In this document: positions 13,101 to 22,540 of the stretch, in pieces | Layout of the letters: each line of letters starts with the position of its first letter | How positions within the stretch are numbered: position 1 is the stretch's first letter | Source of the DNA: Ophiura sarsii | Lineage: Eukaryota; Echinodermata; Ophiuroidea; Amphilepidida; Ophiuridae | Assembly (NCBI GenBank): GCA_035610835.1 | Contig: CM069441.1 | Coordinates: 80,771,848-80,835,847 of the forward strand | Reading direction: 5' to 3' | Length of the DNA: 64,000 bases | The notes under the pieces: model-generated | What the model was told of the DNA's origin: nothing | The model's input: only the letters and a program-made list of their open reading frames with translations | Database searches by the model: none | Position numbers and translations under genes: made by a program

Positions 13101-14937
13101 CTGTCATAAAAAGACCGCCGGACCCAACCTCAAGATTTTTTTGCACTTGGGGTCAACATAAAAATATGGTTTTTTTGGCCTAATTAGAAAACATTCTGAT
13201 GTCAATACCAAACTTAAATGGTGACAATAAAAATTGGGTCCTTGAAGGTGTTTTAACACCACAAAGCTTTTGGAAAATTAGACAATCATTTGTTGCCTAT
13301 ATTCTAAACAATATGAAATTTACTTTACTTCTGTTATTCTCTCTTTAGGTGTAGGCGACGGCGGTAATGAAATCGGCATGGGCAAGGTACAAAACGCCGT
13401 CATCGCTAACGTCCCGAAAGGAGACGTGATATCCTGTGCCACATCCACCGATTATCTCATCACGTCGGGGGTTAGCGATTGGGGTGGATACGCACTAGCG
13501 ATGGCGCTTTATTTACTAAGAACATGCCCGATTCACGAGAGATACCAGAGGAGAGCCGTTGGGTTTCCACCGACGGAGAAACAGAAGATTGCGTTTGCAG
13601 AAGCTTTACCAAGTGTTACAAGGGTAAGCGCACATTATGACTTTGACCAAAACATACCTTTTTTTGCTCAAATTCCTTTGGACAACGTAACAAAATCAGT
13701 TTTAGAAAAAATGCCGAAATTGCACAAAAATCATCTAAAACACTTCTCTTAGATTTTTTTTTCTCCATAAAAATGTTTAGTTTTTAAATTTTAACCAAAA
13801 AGTGTCAATTTTATTTTTTAACCTCAAAAATGCAATGTTTTACCTTTTTTGGTCAACAAATCAAAAAATAAAAACATTTTTATGAAAGAATTTAAAAAAA
13901 CAATCCTACAGAAGTGTCTTAAAGGTATATTATGTGTTCTTTTCAAGGGGGCGCCCTCAATCCTCGAAAACAAATTTGGAAGCAGATTTTCTTGCAGATT
14001 TACATTTCTGATCATAAATCGTACAAACATTCAAAGTTACAGGGCGATACGATTCTTAATTACTTTAAAATCATGGTCTGTTCGATGTGATGGGTCACGT
14101 ATGTTGTCATACAGTTGCAAGATAGTGTCAAACAACTTTTGATATATGTTAAATTTGTGGATGTACCTCAACGTTTTAAAAACAGTCATCACAATGTTAC
14201 AGTTAGTAGGAACGTTATATCCTTAATTATATGGCATTCATTGGACAAGTCTAATTTATATACCTTTTTCCTTTTCTTTGTCACTCTATGAACATGTACC
14301 GATAGAGGGCTCACTCCCCATGGGCCGCTCCCCATCCTCTGATCTCACCCCGGGAAAAAAAGAACTACTTGCGTTGGATAGACCTCATTGACCTCTGTAT
14401 ACTTTACACTAGCGCCCATCCAACACTTGGATGAATACTTAATGAGCAATTTGTTCGTGTGGGGTTCAAAATACACAGCCACTGAAACATCGCCTAGATG
14501 TACAGGCAGCAAATTCAATATTAGCGCGTTGTGACGCATAAAAAGCATTGTTCATCCCTAGTAATCCCTAGTGTGCTTAAAGCACAGTTCTTTGGTATAT
14601 CCAATGCCAGTAGACCTTGTATTTGGTCGGTTCTCGGATGGGAAGTATCAGAGGGTGTTGTTCGTTTGTGTGACAGTGAAATTATACAAGGTATACACAG
14701 TCAACTATCATTGGACAAGCTCCACGATTGAAAATTGAAGACTATTAATAATAAAACATGCTTTGCTTGATTTTGTGGTGTTTTTTATTTCAGGAAAGGA
14801 AGCTTCTCGAATTGTACATGAGACACGATATAAAGGACGGAATAGCAGGTTGTACAGCCATGTCTGTGGACGGTCTGCCATTCGATGGAGTACTGGATAT
14901 CAAGATCAAACAAATGTTGACTGTTATTGTGGATTGA
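2479..14937 (+). CDS. DGLUCY: D-glutamate cyclase, mitochondrial (whole gene model, 10 exons)
   Basis: The family enzyme converts D-glutamate to 5-oxo-D-proline in mitochondria. Coding exons: 2479-2605, 3822-3978, 4724-4922, 6548-6698, 7782-7904, 8475-8687, 11011-11271, 12313-12570, 13349-13623 and 14794-14937. All introns are GT-AG, and the phases join to one 635-residue frame, close to the ~616 residues I recall for the human protein. Residues ~26-300 are the DUF1445 / D-glutamate cyclase domain, with GCSFSF (132-137), VSMRPI (178-183), FWSCGVTG (238-245) and [11 protein letters not shown] (259-269). Residues ~320-635 match the DUF4392 C-terminal domain, with [12 protein letters not shown] (499-510) and [11 protein letters not shown] (537-547). 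The first 42 residues have no Asp or Glu and many Arg/Lys, as expected of a mitochondrial presequence. The first ATG is chosen because an in-frame TAG lies at 2440-2442; a further upstream exon cannot be excluded. The gene converges on the CCDC88 gene. Confidence 0.9.
2705..2960 (-). mobile_element. tRNA-derived SINE, copy 2 (DGLUCY intron 1)
   Basis: On the minus strand, A box GTGGCCTAGCGGTAG (2810-2796) and B box GGGGTTCGAGCCC (2775-2763). A ~150-bp conserved body lies on the other side: GCCATGTATGGTTTCC, CATCGTAG-type, ending AACCCTAACACTC. About 250 bp, nearly the same as copy 3. Confidence 0.75.
3045..3296 (-). mobile_element. tRNA-derived SINE, copy 3 (DGLUCY intron 1)
   Basis: Same family as copy 2. 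B box GGGTTCGAGCCCC lies at about 3111-3099. A box GTGGCCTAGGGG (3158-3147) is followed by a small insertion, so it could not be a functional tRNA. Ends in ...ttagggtt at 3296 like copy 2. Confidence 0.75.
3822..3978 (+). CDS. DGLUCY: DGLUCY coding exon 2
   Basis: Encodes residues 43-94 of the model, including GFTQTNM and [13 protein letters not shown], the recognisable start of the DUF1445 fold. The acceptor is ACTCCAG|GATT and the donor ATCAG|GTGAGC. Phase 1 enters and phase 2 leaves. The AG left over combines with G of exon 3 to give DIR-TDL, a block conserved in bacterial and animal members. Confidence 0.9.
4008..4390 (+). repeat. ~95-bp tandem repeat, four copies (DGLUCY intron 2)
   Basis: Units begin at about 4008, 4110, 4202 and 4294: 'gttgaaaaattgtggagtc' + 'atatctgatgtaatacat' + G-rich end 'gggcagggaggggtggggg'. 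Copies are about 95% alike by eye; the G-rich part varies in length. Confidence 0.9.
4724..4922 (+). CDS. DGLUCY: DGLUCY coding exon 3
   Basis: Residues 95-161. Contains GCSFSF followed by [13 protein letters not shown], matching the family block 'GCSFSFexaLlxAGipxRhieE'. The acceptor is CTTTCCAG|GACA and the donor ATAAG|GTAAGG; the exon ends in phase 0. Confidence 0.92.
5149..5825. mobile_element. TIR element with GATTCACGC subterminal repeats (DGLUCY intron 3)
   Basis: Ends CAGGGTAGAAATTCGG and CCAAATTTCTACCCCTG are inverted copies of each other, flanked by the direct repeat gatacc (5143-5148, 5826-5831). Inside each end are several GATTCACGC / GCGAATC palindromic motifs. About 677 bp, with no coding capacity. 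A non-autonomous DNA transposon; CAGGG ends would suit hAT, though that predicts 8-bp duplications. Confidence 0.65.
6548..6698 (+). CDS. DGLUCY: DGLUCY coding exon 4
   Basis: Residues 162-211. Begins [11 protein letters not shown] and carries VSMRPIP and [10 protein letters not shown], both diagnostic of DUF1445. The acceptor is TTTTCAG|ACAA and the donor CCCAG|GTTTGT, the weakest donor of the gene. The frame reads on past the donor to a stop 58 bases later. Confidence 0.9.
7002..7370. mobile_element. TIR element (DGLUCY intron 4)
   Basis: AGGCTATATTAAAAAAATC at 7002-7021 with TTGTCTCAAAGCTC inward, inverted as GAGCTTTGAGACAAAA ... TTAATATAGCCT ending 7370. The interior is low-complexity A/T with (TA)n and T runs. 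About 370 bp, a MITE-like element. Confidence 0.6.
7782..7904 (+). CDS. DGLUCY: DGLUCY coding exon 5
   Basis: Residues 212-252: [26 protein letters not shown]. The acceptor is CTCTCTAG|ATGC and the donor CCA|GTAAGT, followed 40 bases later by a long G/A-rich tract. Phase 1 in and out. The apparent ATG at the exon start is created by the splice (G plus AT = Asp) and is not a start codon. Confidence 0.92.
7940..8105 (+). repeat. Polypurine (G/A) tract
   Basis: About 165 bases almost wholly G and A on the + strand, with G runs of up to 15, beginning 40 bases past the donor of DGLUCY exon 5. The matching open frames (Gly/Lys-rich and Pro/Ser-rich) are composition artefacts. Confidence 0.9.
8475..8687 (+). 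CDS. DGLUCY: DGLUCY coding exon 6
   Basis: Residues 253-323. [11 protein letters not shown] closes the conserved DUF1445 core; the rest ([26 protein letters not shown]) is the linker to the C-terminal domain. The acceptor is TTTTCTAG|AACC. The donor GTTG|GTAGGT is preferred over GTAG|GTAGAT four bases on because only the first gives phase 1 and the frame of exon 7. Confidence 0.9.
8814..9049. mobile_element. 'TATAGTTTGATCAG' MITE, copy 1
   Basis: 236 bp. Ends TATAGTTTGAACAGATCC and TTGAAACTGATTGAACTATA are inverted. The internal blocks 'aatgaatacaga' and 'cgcggagagataaaaaacaa' are shared with four other copies in the window. The open frames over it on the minus strand are shadows. Confidence 0.85.
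9058..9162 (+). pseudogene. Fragment of Ty3/Gypsy-like reverse transcriptase
   Basis: Frame reads [20 protein letters not shown], then [12 protein letters not shown] and stop. It resembles the RT N-terminus of Gypsy elements ('...eexLxxMvxxgVItPVxxPTxWVn'). Only ~35 residues, ended by a stop and directly abutting the MITE. A relic in DGLUCY intron 6, not a gene. Confidence 0.45.
9275..10925 (+). repeat. Degenerate ~185-bp tandem array, interrupted
   Basis: At least five head-to-tail units (around 9290, 9470, 9650, 9820 and 9985) share 'ctcatatgaaaagtcagac', 'tcaatctcaaccaaacttgg' and 'tgacctctaatgacccctac'. A sixth, degraded unit lies at 10797-10925 after ~650 bp of unrelated sequence. Confidence 0.8.
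10145..10796. mobile_element. Insertion splitting the 185-bp array
   Basis: Unrelated sequence between array units five and six. Near its left edge is ATTGAGAGATGTAT (about 10154), inverted as ATGTATCTCTCAAT at 10501-10514. This suggests a ~365-bp TIR element plus further sequence. Exact borders are unclear. Confidence 0.45.
11011..11271 (+). CDS. DGLUCY: DGLUCY coding exon 7 (start of DUF4392 domain)
   Basis: Residues 324-410. [18 protein letters not shown], then [10 protein letters not shown] and [18 protein letters not shown]. The 'TGFP...DGxxGAxAlaxaLxxxG' pattern is the start of the DUF4392 / glutamate cyclase-like C-terminal domain. The acceptor is TTTTACAG|GAAA and the donor GAAG|GTATAA. 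Confidence 0.9.
11381..11719. mobile_element. Foldback element (DGLUCY intron 7)
   Basis: Almost perfect inverted repeat with ~160-base arms: GTGATCTTTTCCTGAGAGCG at the left, GGGCGTTCCCTGGAAAGATC at the right. Inner arms share 'caagttacagagcgatacga'. A solo arm of the same family lies at 13917-14075. Confidence 0.8.
12020..12260 (+). repeat. Dispersed repeat ending CTGACCGACCGACCCTAC
   Basis: A/T-rich stretch with 'aaaatcagcaatttttggc' and a GC-rich end (CTGACCGACCGACCCTAC) just before DGLUCY exon 8. Related GTCGGTCGG plus A/T blocks occur at about 24880-25000, 44995-45275 and 56460-56740. Confidence 0.5.
12313..12570 (+). CDS. DGLUCY: DGLUCY coding exon 8
   Basis: Residues 411-496. Contains [20 protein letters not shown] and [17 protein letters not shown], matching the family block 'xxLVaiErxGrxxdGxYxxM...i..ld.lf...xxxPxxxTtG'. 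The acceptor is TACACAG|GAAT and the donor ACTG|GTAAGT. Confidence 0.92.
13349..13623 (+). CDS. DGLUCY: DGLUCY coding exon 9
   Basis: Residues 497-588. [14 protein letters not shown] and [17 protein letters not shown] are the most conserved parts of the C-terminal domain and make the identification secure. The acceptor is CTCTTTAG|GTGT and the donor AAGG|GTAAGC; the exon ends in phase 0 after ALPSVTR. Confidence 0.93.
13917..14075 (+). mobile_element. Solo arm of the 11.4-kb foldback family (DGLUCY intron 9)
   Basis: CTTAAAGGTATATTATGTG, then 'gggggcgccctcaatcctcg', 'gcagattttcttgcagattt' and 'agttacagggcgatacgatt'. Matches one arm of the 11381-11719 element; the partner arm is missing. The outer TTAAAGG...ATTATG end is also seen at 39109-39202. 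Confidence 0.65.
14794..14937 (+). CDS. DGLUCY: DGLUCY terminal coding exon 10
   Basis: Residues 589-635 and the TGA stop. [17 protein letters not shown] aligns with the family ending 'GvsGxxxmxVDGLPFxxh'. The acceptor is TTATTTCAG|GAAA. An AATAAA overlaps the stop (14937-14942), probably too close to be the only poly(A) signal; another AATAAA lies at 15121-15126. Confidence 0.9.
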   Translation, partial: ERKLLELYMRHDIKDGIAGCTAMSVDGLPFDGVLDIKIKQMLTVIVD

Positions 14938-15120
14938 ATAAAGCCTACATGTATGTAAAGCACACCACTAATTTGGTCATGCGCCGCACTTCCGACAAAC
15001 TTTAGTACGATAATAGTCCCTATTTGATGGGGAAAATGATAAAAATGGGAGATAATGAATGTTTATTCGTGAATCAATATATGTTATTATTATTATTTAT
15101 ATGGGCCTTCCAAACGGTAC

Positions 15121-15126
15121 AATAAA
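15121..15126 (+). promoter_or_regulatory. Candidate poly(A) signal of DGLUCY
   Basis: AATAAA lies about 185 bases after the DGLUCY stop. It is plausible by position only; transcript ends are needed to choose between it and the copy overlapping the stop codon. Confidence 0.3.
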
Positions 15127-15213
15127 AGTGCATATTGAATATTGTGCATCCAATATTCAAAAAATATTGCCGTCCAATATTTTTTGTGCGGCGCAGAAAT
15201 AATAATAGTAATA

Positions 15214-15306
15214 ATATTGAATGTCTTATTTTCGGGTGATACAATAATATATTGCACTCGCTATAAAAATATATTCTTGTATCACCCTCAAAGCCATTCA
15301 ATATTA
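15214..15306. repeat. Hairpin in the DGLUCY 3' flank
   Basis: ATAATATTGAATG ... GGGTGATACAATAATATAT is followed by ATATATTCTTGTATCACCC ... CATTCAATATTAT. Near-perfect arms of ~40 bases with a short loop. Confidence 0.75.
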
Positions 15307-15507
15307 TATAAATATCACTATACTTCATTTATGTATAGAAAATCTTTGTAATTTCAAAATCTTGCCAAAATAACCATATTTTGCATTTTAATTTGGGTAA
15401 ATGGCCTGAACTACTTGTAAATTAAAAACTGAATTATTCAGAATTGATAAAAAATACTCCTAATTTTTTTAAATTTTAAATATTTCTTTATATATTTATA
15501 TTGTGTT

Positions 15508-15862
15508 ACATTTTGATGGAAAGCTGATGTGTTCTTCTTTCCAGCTATACCACAGCCATGATAAGTATCACTTGTTTAAGTGCTTAGCCACTTGCTGGAG
15601 AATGTGGGGAAATCTCAATCAAAATGTGCCAAATTTACCACTCTTTTACGCTCAAACGAACAATTCTGACGTCAATTGATAACTACAGTGTATAGTGATG
15701 CTCTATTAACTTTTGAGCACAAAATACTGATGATTTTGGCACATTGAGATTAAGACCTCTCTATTTTCTCAAGCAAGTGGCTGAGCACTGAAACATGTGA
15801 TTGCTACAAATTTGGTATCATTGGAAAGATAAACACATCAGCATTCAATTGATGTGCAGCTC
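15508..15862. mobile_element. Imperfect foldback repeat
   Basis: Left arm carries GCTGATGTGTTCTTCTTTCC and GCTTAGCCACTTGCTGGAGA. Right arm carries TCTCAAGCAAGTGGCTGAGC and GGAAAGATAAACACATCAGC, their inverse. The arms are ~125 bases. Another copy of the arm, at about 16917-16993 and 18691-18720, is the host site of the hAT insertion. Confidence 0.7.
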
Positions 15863-16993
15863 ACCATGAACATAATAACAAAATATAGGCAATTGAAAAA
15901 ACAATCCAAACTTTTTTGAGGGGTTTATAAAGGAAAGGGTCGTATGATCGTATCATTCTTGAAGTATATTATTGTGGACTGCAGCTTGATTACATTAGCA
16001 TGGGGGTAGTTCTGTTTGCAGGTAGACCATTTGGTGAATTATAATGTGGGTTTTTTCATGAACATTTTATTAAATTGTTATAACTTTCAAACCATATATG
16101 CATAACTGAATCACTTTCTTTCACAATTTTCAATGGTGCTTTTCTAACAGATACATTTTCCATAGGCGGGTTATTATAAATTGTGTTCTAATATATATAT
16201 ATATATAGATATGGTGCTGTATGAATTATTTTTTGTTGATTATATCTGAAAAGTCCATGATTATATACTATGATATAATGTAAAGTATATCTAGAAATAA
16301 TAGGCATATACGACGGGTATTAAACAAATTATTATTTCTTTTGCCTAATCAGATCATGCAGTGCACATCACTTTGTAAAGTATATCTTTGTCATTTTAAG
16401 AAATGCCAAATTTGAGGCATGACTTTGCTACTGGTGAATAAAAAACAAACTAAAAAAATGGTTGTAATTCAATCTGTGGAAGTATTATGTAATGTGATGC
16501 GATGATCCAAAATGAGTCTGAAGTGGAAAATATCACAACTTTATAGTTTTCTACTTGATGTTATTGAATATTTGCAATGCTACATATTGCAGGAAACCCC
16601 ATTTTATTTAAACGGACACTTAATCCCAAAGATAGTAGCAAAGGAAGGGTAATCAAAACAGCAGAAAACAAAAAGAATTTCTACCTTTTGTTCGGTTGTA
16701 TCTCAAAATCAATATTTGCAAGTTCAGGCTCATTTTGCTTGATCACATCACATATAATGTATACTTGATTTATTATAAAGTGCAGTACATAACCCAGCTC
16801 TGGACTTCTCAAGCCAAGATTGTCGGTAGAGTGGTTTTAACCTTCTACCATTTTCAAACTAAATATTTAATCAAATGAATCATTTTGATTCGTCCAACAG
16901 ATACATTTGTCTAGGTAGCATCTTTCCAACAATGCCACATTTGTAACAAACACTTGATTCAGTGCACTGCCACTTGCTTGAGAATGTGGGGAG

Positions 16994-18682
16994 CAGTGAT
17001 GTAGTACTCGAGTCCGGACTCGGACTTGAGACCGGTCTCAAGTCCCTTTTTGAAGGACTCGGACTCGGAGGTGAAGGACTCGGTCTTGGACTCGGGCACT
17101 AGGGACTCGGGAATTGTGCCCGAATCCTGTCCGAGTCCAGTCAATATTGGCTAATGTTGTTTGCAGTAATTTAATAAATACTTATTTAGTCATCCAATCT
17201 TCAACAGTTTAGAAATAATGTCATAAATCATCATAAATACATCTGAACAGTTAACAATATACTGTTGAAAATCCCTTTTGATAATCATTACAAGCATTAA
17301 AACATAATTAGAGGGAACCTATAAATAATTAAAGTGATAATCATCATGTGCAATCGAAGGCTGTTTGTACGATGTAAATGGTCTTTAGGTGTTTTTGTGT
17401 CAGTATTTATACTGTTTAAAAAATGATAACATTTCTTACAAAGAGGATATTTCATTGGCAATTTTCAAATTGATGGAATTAGGGATGACATTTTCAGTGA
17501 AAAGAAATAGGTGAAACGGCAGAGGAAGGGTTGCTTTACAGAATATCACACCTCTTAACAAGTTTGTAATTTCTCTATCTATGAACTTCTGGACACTTTT
17601 TGAATAACTGAATCATTTCTTATGCCTATAATTCAAAATGGTATCAACATTTGTCCATGTATAAGGATGCGAAGGTTAAAAATGCATCATTATGTTGACT
17701 TCACTGATATGTTGGCCTATTATATACACATGGAAAAAAGTATCGCACCACTTTTTTTTGGTTGAAAAGTGCAAATGTGGCCTCGAATTTTGCCACCATG
17801 GTGTGATATTAAGGATCATTTGTTTGCGTAAGCTGTCCAACAAAATGTTGTGCAATAAAAGGGCCACATTTTAGTTTGTGACGTAATCAATGTAATGTTT
17901 TTTCAAGGCCAAGGGGAAAATGCATGTTTTTGTCCAAAAACATGCATGAAAAAAGTTTGGGTATAACGCGATATTGAGAGGCCCGATGATTAATCTCTAA
18001 AGTTGTAATCTTTGGTAACACAATTAAGTATTCCAAGGTCAAATGCCATCTGGGGTCAAATTAAACAAAAAACTCCCTTTTTCGTACGCCCAACGGTTAT
18101 GGGGTCTTAGGTCAAAATAGGTCAAATTTTAAAGAAGTTCAAATGACAAAAGCAATATTGCGAAGGTGTTGACCTAGGTCAAATAAACAAAAACAAAATC
18201 AACGGTGACTAATATAATGACTATTTTAAGTTTTTAAAGTCTATTCAATATCGCGTTATACCCAAACTTGTTTCATGAATGTTTCTGGACAAAATCATGC
18301 ATTTTCCCCTTGGCCTTGAAAAAACATTACATCGATTACGTCACAAACTAAAATGTGGCCCTTTTATTGCACAACATTTTGTTGGACAGCTTACGCAAAC
18401 AAATGATCCTTAATATCACACCATGGTGGCAAAATTCGAGGCCACATTTGCACTTTGCAACCAAAAAAAAGTGGTGCGATACTTTTTTCCATGTGTATAG
18501 ATAGCAAAATTAATGACATGTGATCAGAACTTAAATACAGGACTCGTGACTCGGACTCTGACTCGAACATGAAGGACTCGGATTCGGTCTCGGACAGTAA
18601 GGACTCGGACTCGGACAGTAAGGACTCGGACTCGAGAGGTAAGGACTCGGACTCGGGTAGGGTGGACTCGACGACAACACTG
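16994..18682. mobile_element. hAT-type non-autonomous element with 8-bp target duplication
   Basis: Ends CAGTGATGTAGTACTCGAG and (inverted) CAGTGTTGTCGTCGAGTCC, flanked by perfect 8-bp repeats gtggggag (16986-16993, 18683-18690). Subterminal GGACTC(GG) repeats lie at 17000-17150 and 18540-18670. CAGTG-type ends, 8-bp duplications and subterminal repeats are hallmarks of the hAT superfamily. No transposase is present. The host is the foldback repeat whose other copy lies at 15508-15862. Confidence 0.82.
17727..18497. mobile_element. Long-TIR element nested in the hAT element
   Basis: About 250-base, ~90% identical arms: 17727-17975 (ACACATGGAAAAAAGTATCG ... GGGTATAACGCGATATTGA) and 18241-18497 as the inverse. 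A ~265-base unique centre has 'aggtcaaat' repeats. No coding capacity. The apparent frames at 17676-17874 are shadows of the arms. Confidence 0.85.
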
Positions 18683-18734
18683 GTGGGGAGTTCTCAATCT
18701 CAATGTGCCTATGTATGAAGTGCTCAAAAGAGCA

Positions 18735-18802
18735 ACTAGCTGGTCTAGTTGATATGGCATTCACTTTGAGACCGACAGGTCCCGAGTTCGAGTCCCGGTA
18801 TC
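18735..18802 (+). mobile_element. tRNA-like SINE head
   Basis: TAGCTGGTCTAGTTGATATG (A-box region) and GAGTTCGAGTCCC (B box, 18784-18796) spaced as in tRNA genes. The arms do not fold as a full tRNA, so a SINE head or tRNA pseudogene is the better reading. Confidence 0.6.
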
Positions 18803-19303
18803 ATCAGATTTTATGTTAAGAAGACTTGGCAAATTTGTGAATTTGTGATATAGCTGACTTATACTAGGTAACACCCGGTTTTGACCTTTGAATTTGAAAA
18901 ACTGGGTCCAAAACTTGCAGAGCTTAAACCTTAAAATATGGGAAACATAGCTGCTTTATGTTTGGGAATTCGGACATTATTTGGTGAAATTATAAGACCA
19001 ATCGGATGTAAGGTTTTAGAAATACAAAACTTTGAATACAGCGTGGTCAGAACTATTTTTTCCCCCGATTTTGGCCATGAACCGTCCAAGGGTTGCATTT
19101 ATTTGGGCATCGTACTGACTTCATCAAAGTTTTGCCTTTGACTTTATAACAATGACTTACTCAGGAAAAATCTTCGTCATTAGGGGGATAAAAAGGGTAA
19201 ATAACCTTCTGAGACACTGCCATCTTTGAAGCAGTTCAAGAACCATTTTTTCGTAATTGGAAACCAGCCGTTAAGTTAGTCATCTCATCAAAGAAATTAA
19301 GAG

Positions 19304-19516
19304 GCAGGGCTGGAACTTCAAATTTGTTTCAACCAGCCAGTCGGGATCAGGCAGGTAACTCACAAAAATACCTGCCCAACAGAAATCCCCCCAGCCAGTG
19401 TAACTCTCACACTTACACCGTGAGTTTGAAATTGTTTACCCACCAGTTGGTCGCCGGGGTACTTTTTCCTGACACAAAAAGTACCTGCTATGGGCAGGTG
19501 CTATTTTCAGGCATGA
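19304..19516 (+). repeat. Dispersed repeat 'GGCTGGAAC...CAACCAGCCAGTCGGG', copy 1
   Basis: Shares 'gcagggctggaac', 'tcaaccagccagtcggg', 'caggtaactcac' and 'gggcaggtgctattttcagg' with 49624-49793. Confidence 0.75.
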
Positions 19517-20045
19517 TATCAGGATAACAGTTGCTCTGTTTTTTTTATATTTTCAACAAAAAGATTACTGCAATGGGTATTTCTAATACTGAATATTGAT
19601 CCAAAATACCTATAATTTAACCCTTTCTACCAAACATAAGATATTTTGGAGAATAAACACATAATGCAGGGAAAACTTGCACACAACGCAAATGCAAGGT
19701 GGTTTATTGCTAAATTGGAAAAAACAGGCTCTTACCACGCTGTTTGTTAAAAGCTTTGTATTTCAGAAAGTTGTAATTTGTCTCACATTTTCACCAATTA
19801 AGGTCAGGTATATTTACTTTAATATCCTCAAATATGAAGCAGCTATGTTTTCTACTTTTTAAGTTACAAGCTCTGCAGATTTTGGACCCAGTTTTATGGA
19901 CACGCTGTATATAGTTGTAACACTAAAAAGTGTGTCATAGACTCCTGAACATATTCAAATCAAAAGCTTCATTAGAACTTCTTACTGGTTTTGTGTTTAA
20001 CATGTTCAGGGGCATTTGAATATATTCATCAGGCCTGTAGATAAT

Positions 20046-20358
20046 CATGTAAGGATTGGGTGGGGTTTTTTCCAGTAAGACCAGTTGGATAAAGTTATAA
20101 AAACTTTTATTTTGTGCTGACAGTTTCACTTGTCAATGATCAGCTTTCTCAAAGCTACTGATCGGCTGTTGTTGTTTTGCCGGGCAACTGACCAGAAGTG
20201 GTCAGTTTTGTGACGCCCTTGATAGTAGAGGGCAAATCAACAACAGCTGATAAAAGAAAGCTGGCCGATGACCAGTGAATCTGTCCGCATCAACATGTAG
20301 GTTTTTATTGTAACTTTATCTGACTTTGGTCTTGCCGAAAAAACCTAATCCTTACATG
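20046..20358. mobile_element. Foldback element
   Basis: CATGTAAGGATTGGGTGGGG at the left and CCTAATCCTTACATG at the right, with inner matching arms (AGTAAGACCAGTT..GATAAAGTTA; AACAACAGCTGATaaaagAAAGCTG against CAGCTTTCTC..ATCGGCTGTTGTT). About 313 bp. Confidence 0.7.
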
Positions 20359-21090
20359 TTCATGGGCCACAATTATGGGTTTTCCTGCCCGACAATGACA
20401 TAGTATTTCTTCACATCAATAAAACGAGCAGAAACAATTGGATAGTGTTTTTTCAAACTAGTATTTAATTCTGTGAAAACAGTACAGTTCACACGCTTTA
20501 AACACATACAACATGATAACAAACATTCATCTTGGCAATGCTTACTTTTGTGTAAAAAAATTTTGAAAAAAATTAAACAAATTGCGGAAGAAATGATTTT
20601 GTTCTGTTATTTGTTTCATAAATCAGCAGCTTTCGCAGTCACATAAGGTCCTAATTTGTGACAATATATCAATAAAAAAAAAAATTCATGAAGTGGATAA
20701 AAGTATCATGATTTACGCAAAGTGAAAAATATGAAATAATACCCTAAAAACTTTGTTGTTATGCAAAAAAAAGCAATTTCCTCCCTTAAAAATTACCTTC
20801 TTTGATCATGGCTACAATAACTTTGGAGGTGTAGGTAAACAATACATTGAAAGTCATGCATGAATAAATTACTTCAAGGAGGGGGAAATTAAAATGGTGG
20901 GGGAAAAGCATTTTTAGAATTGCAAAACAAATTTCTGCTCCTAAACTGACTAAATTTGACCGTCGTCATACCTATATATCAAGTCTGTGACTTAAATCAA
21001 TAAAGATATTTAAATTTTCTTACTTACAAAAAAATAACTACTCTGTGTCCTCTCTAGTTAGGGGTGGTATCAGTACATATTTTAGTTAAA

Positions 21091-21267
21091 CAGTGGAACC
21101 TCGTTAACACAAACTCTGTTAACACAAATTCCTGTTAACACAAAGTGTTATTCAAGTCCCAAGCTTACGTTTTACCATTATAATGTGACTGGATAACACA
21201 AATTCCTGTTAACACAAACTAAAATGAACGGCCCAGGCAACAACTTTGTGTTAACGAGTTTCCACTG
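21091..21267. mobile_element. pogo/Tigger-like MITE
   Basis: Ends CAGTGGAACCTCGTTAACAC and GTGTTAACGAGTTTCCACTG are inverted. The interior repeats 'ttaacacaaattcctg'. CAGTNGAACCTCG ends are typical of the pogo/Tigger branch of Tc1-mariner; a TA duplication is present on the right only. Confidence 0.65.
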
Positions 21268-22119
21268 TATATGTAGCATTTCCACATCAGGGCCGACATC
21301 CTTTATCCATGTCCATATAGTTAATCACATGATATCATGATGCAACGACTAGAACACTCTGATATCACCCCCCAACTTAAGGCGACACAAAATAATAGTT
21401 CTGGAGAAAAACGCTTTCGAAATGGTAGTTATGCGAGCAATATATTGATGCATTCACTAGAATAAGCACTGACATCAATCGCCAACTTGTGTTGACATTA
21501 AGTTGTTACAATAAGGCATTCACATTACACACAACACTAGTAGTATGTATGACATCATATATTTTCATGGAATAAGACAGCATGATTGCCTGCCAAGTCC
21601 ACATTTTTACACACACATATACATCTTTATAACAGTGAAAGTGGGCGCTCCTCGCAAATTTACGACAAATATTGTGATAGTGATAATGATTCCATCTTAG
21701 CTTGGCCAGATATTTTCTTTGTGGAAAACACTTGCTTTTTTCAATCATTATTCAATCTTCCAAGTTGCAATCAAAAACTTCTCAGATTTTCATGCAATGA
21801 TTATTTTCTTCTCATTTATTGTATTATAGGCCTATATTTGATATTATGAATTCTGCTTTTTTTCTGTTACATCGTCAATGATATCTTTAGATATTGTCCA
21901 ACATTCACAAACAATACATTCAATTTTTACATAATTTAATCTTTTTCACTTTAACAACACTGGACCTCAATTGTAGCAAAATTTGAAATACCCTGTTTTT
22001 GTTTATTTTCGAAACACACAATTTAACGCAATGATAATGTATTGTATAGAAATATGATGATTATGTTATGCTCACACATTCAACTGCACAAAAAAATAAT
22101 TAGCTTGAAACATTTCATA

Positions 22120-22540
22120 TTTTGGCAGAGTTAAAACAGCACGGTTGAAAGTCATTCTAGTCAACGTTAATTTCTAGGCAGACTATATCGGCAGATGCTC
22201 CAATATTTTTACCTAGTAGTTGTGGCCTCTAATTCCAACACTGCTACATTTTAGCAGTTTTGTGATTAACATTTTGTTTCCAGATTAGTAACACCGATTT
22301 CCCATTTTGGTTAGTCATACCGTCCAACTTCGTCATTTTACCCTTGATTAGTCAATCCTACCTATAAATTTGTCAATTTGCCTTTTGAATAGACAAACCT
22401 TGTTTGAAATTAGTCATTTAGCCGTTTCTCTAGTAAATGCGGCTTACTAATTAGTCATTTCTGTACTTTGAGTAGTCCGTCAATAATGGCACCGATTTCA
22501 TTACACTGTCAACTCCATGGTGTTGGAACTCTGCCAAAAT
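22120..22540. mobile_element. TIR element with TTAGTCATTT repeats
   Basis: ATTTTGGCAGAGTT at the left and AACTCTGCCAAAAT at the right form TIRs. Between 22300 and 22470, 'ttagtca.ttt.cc' recurs every ~30-40 bases. Confidence 0.5.
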
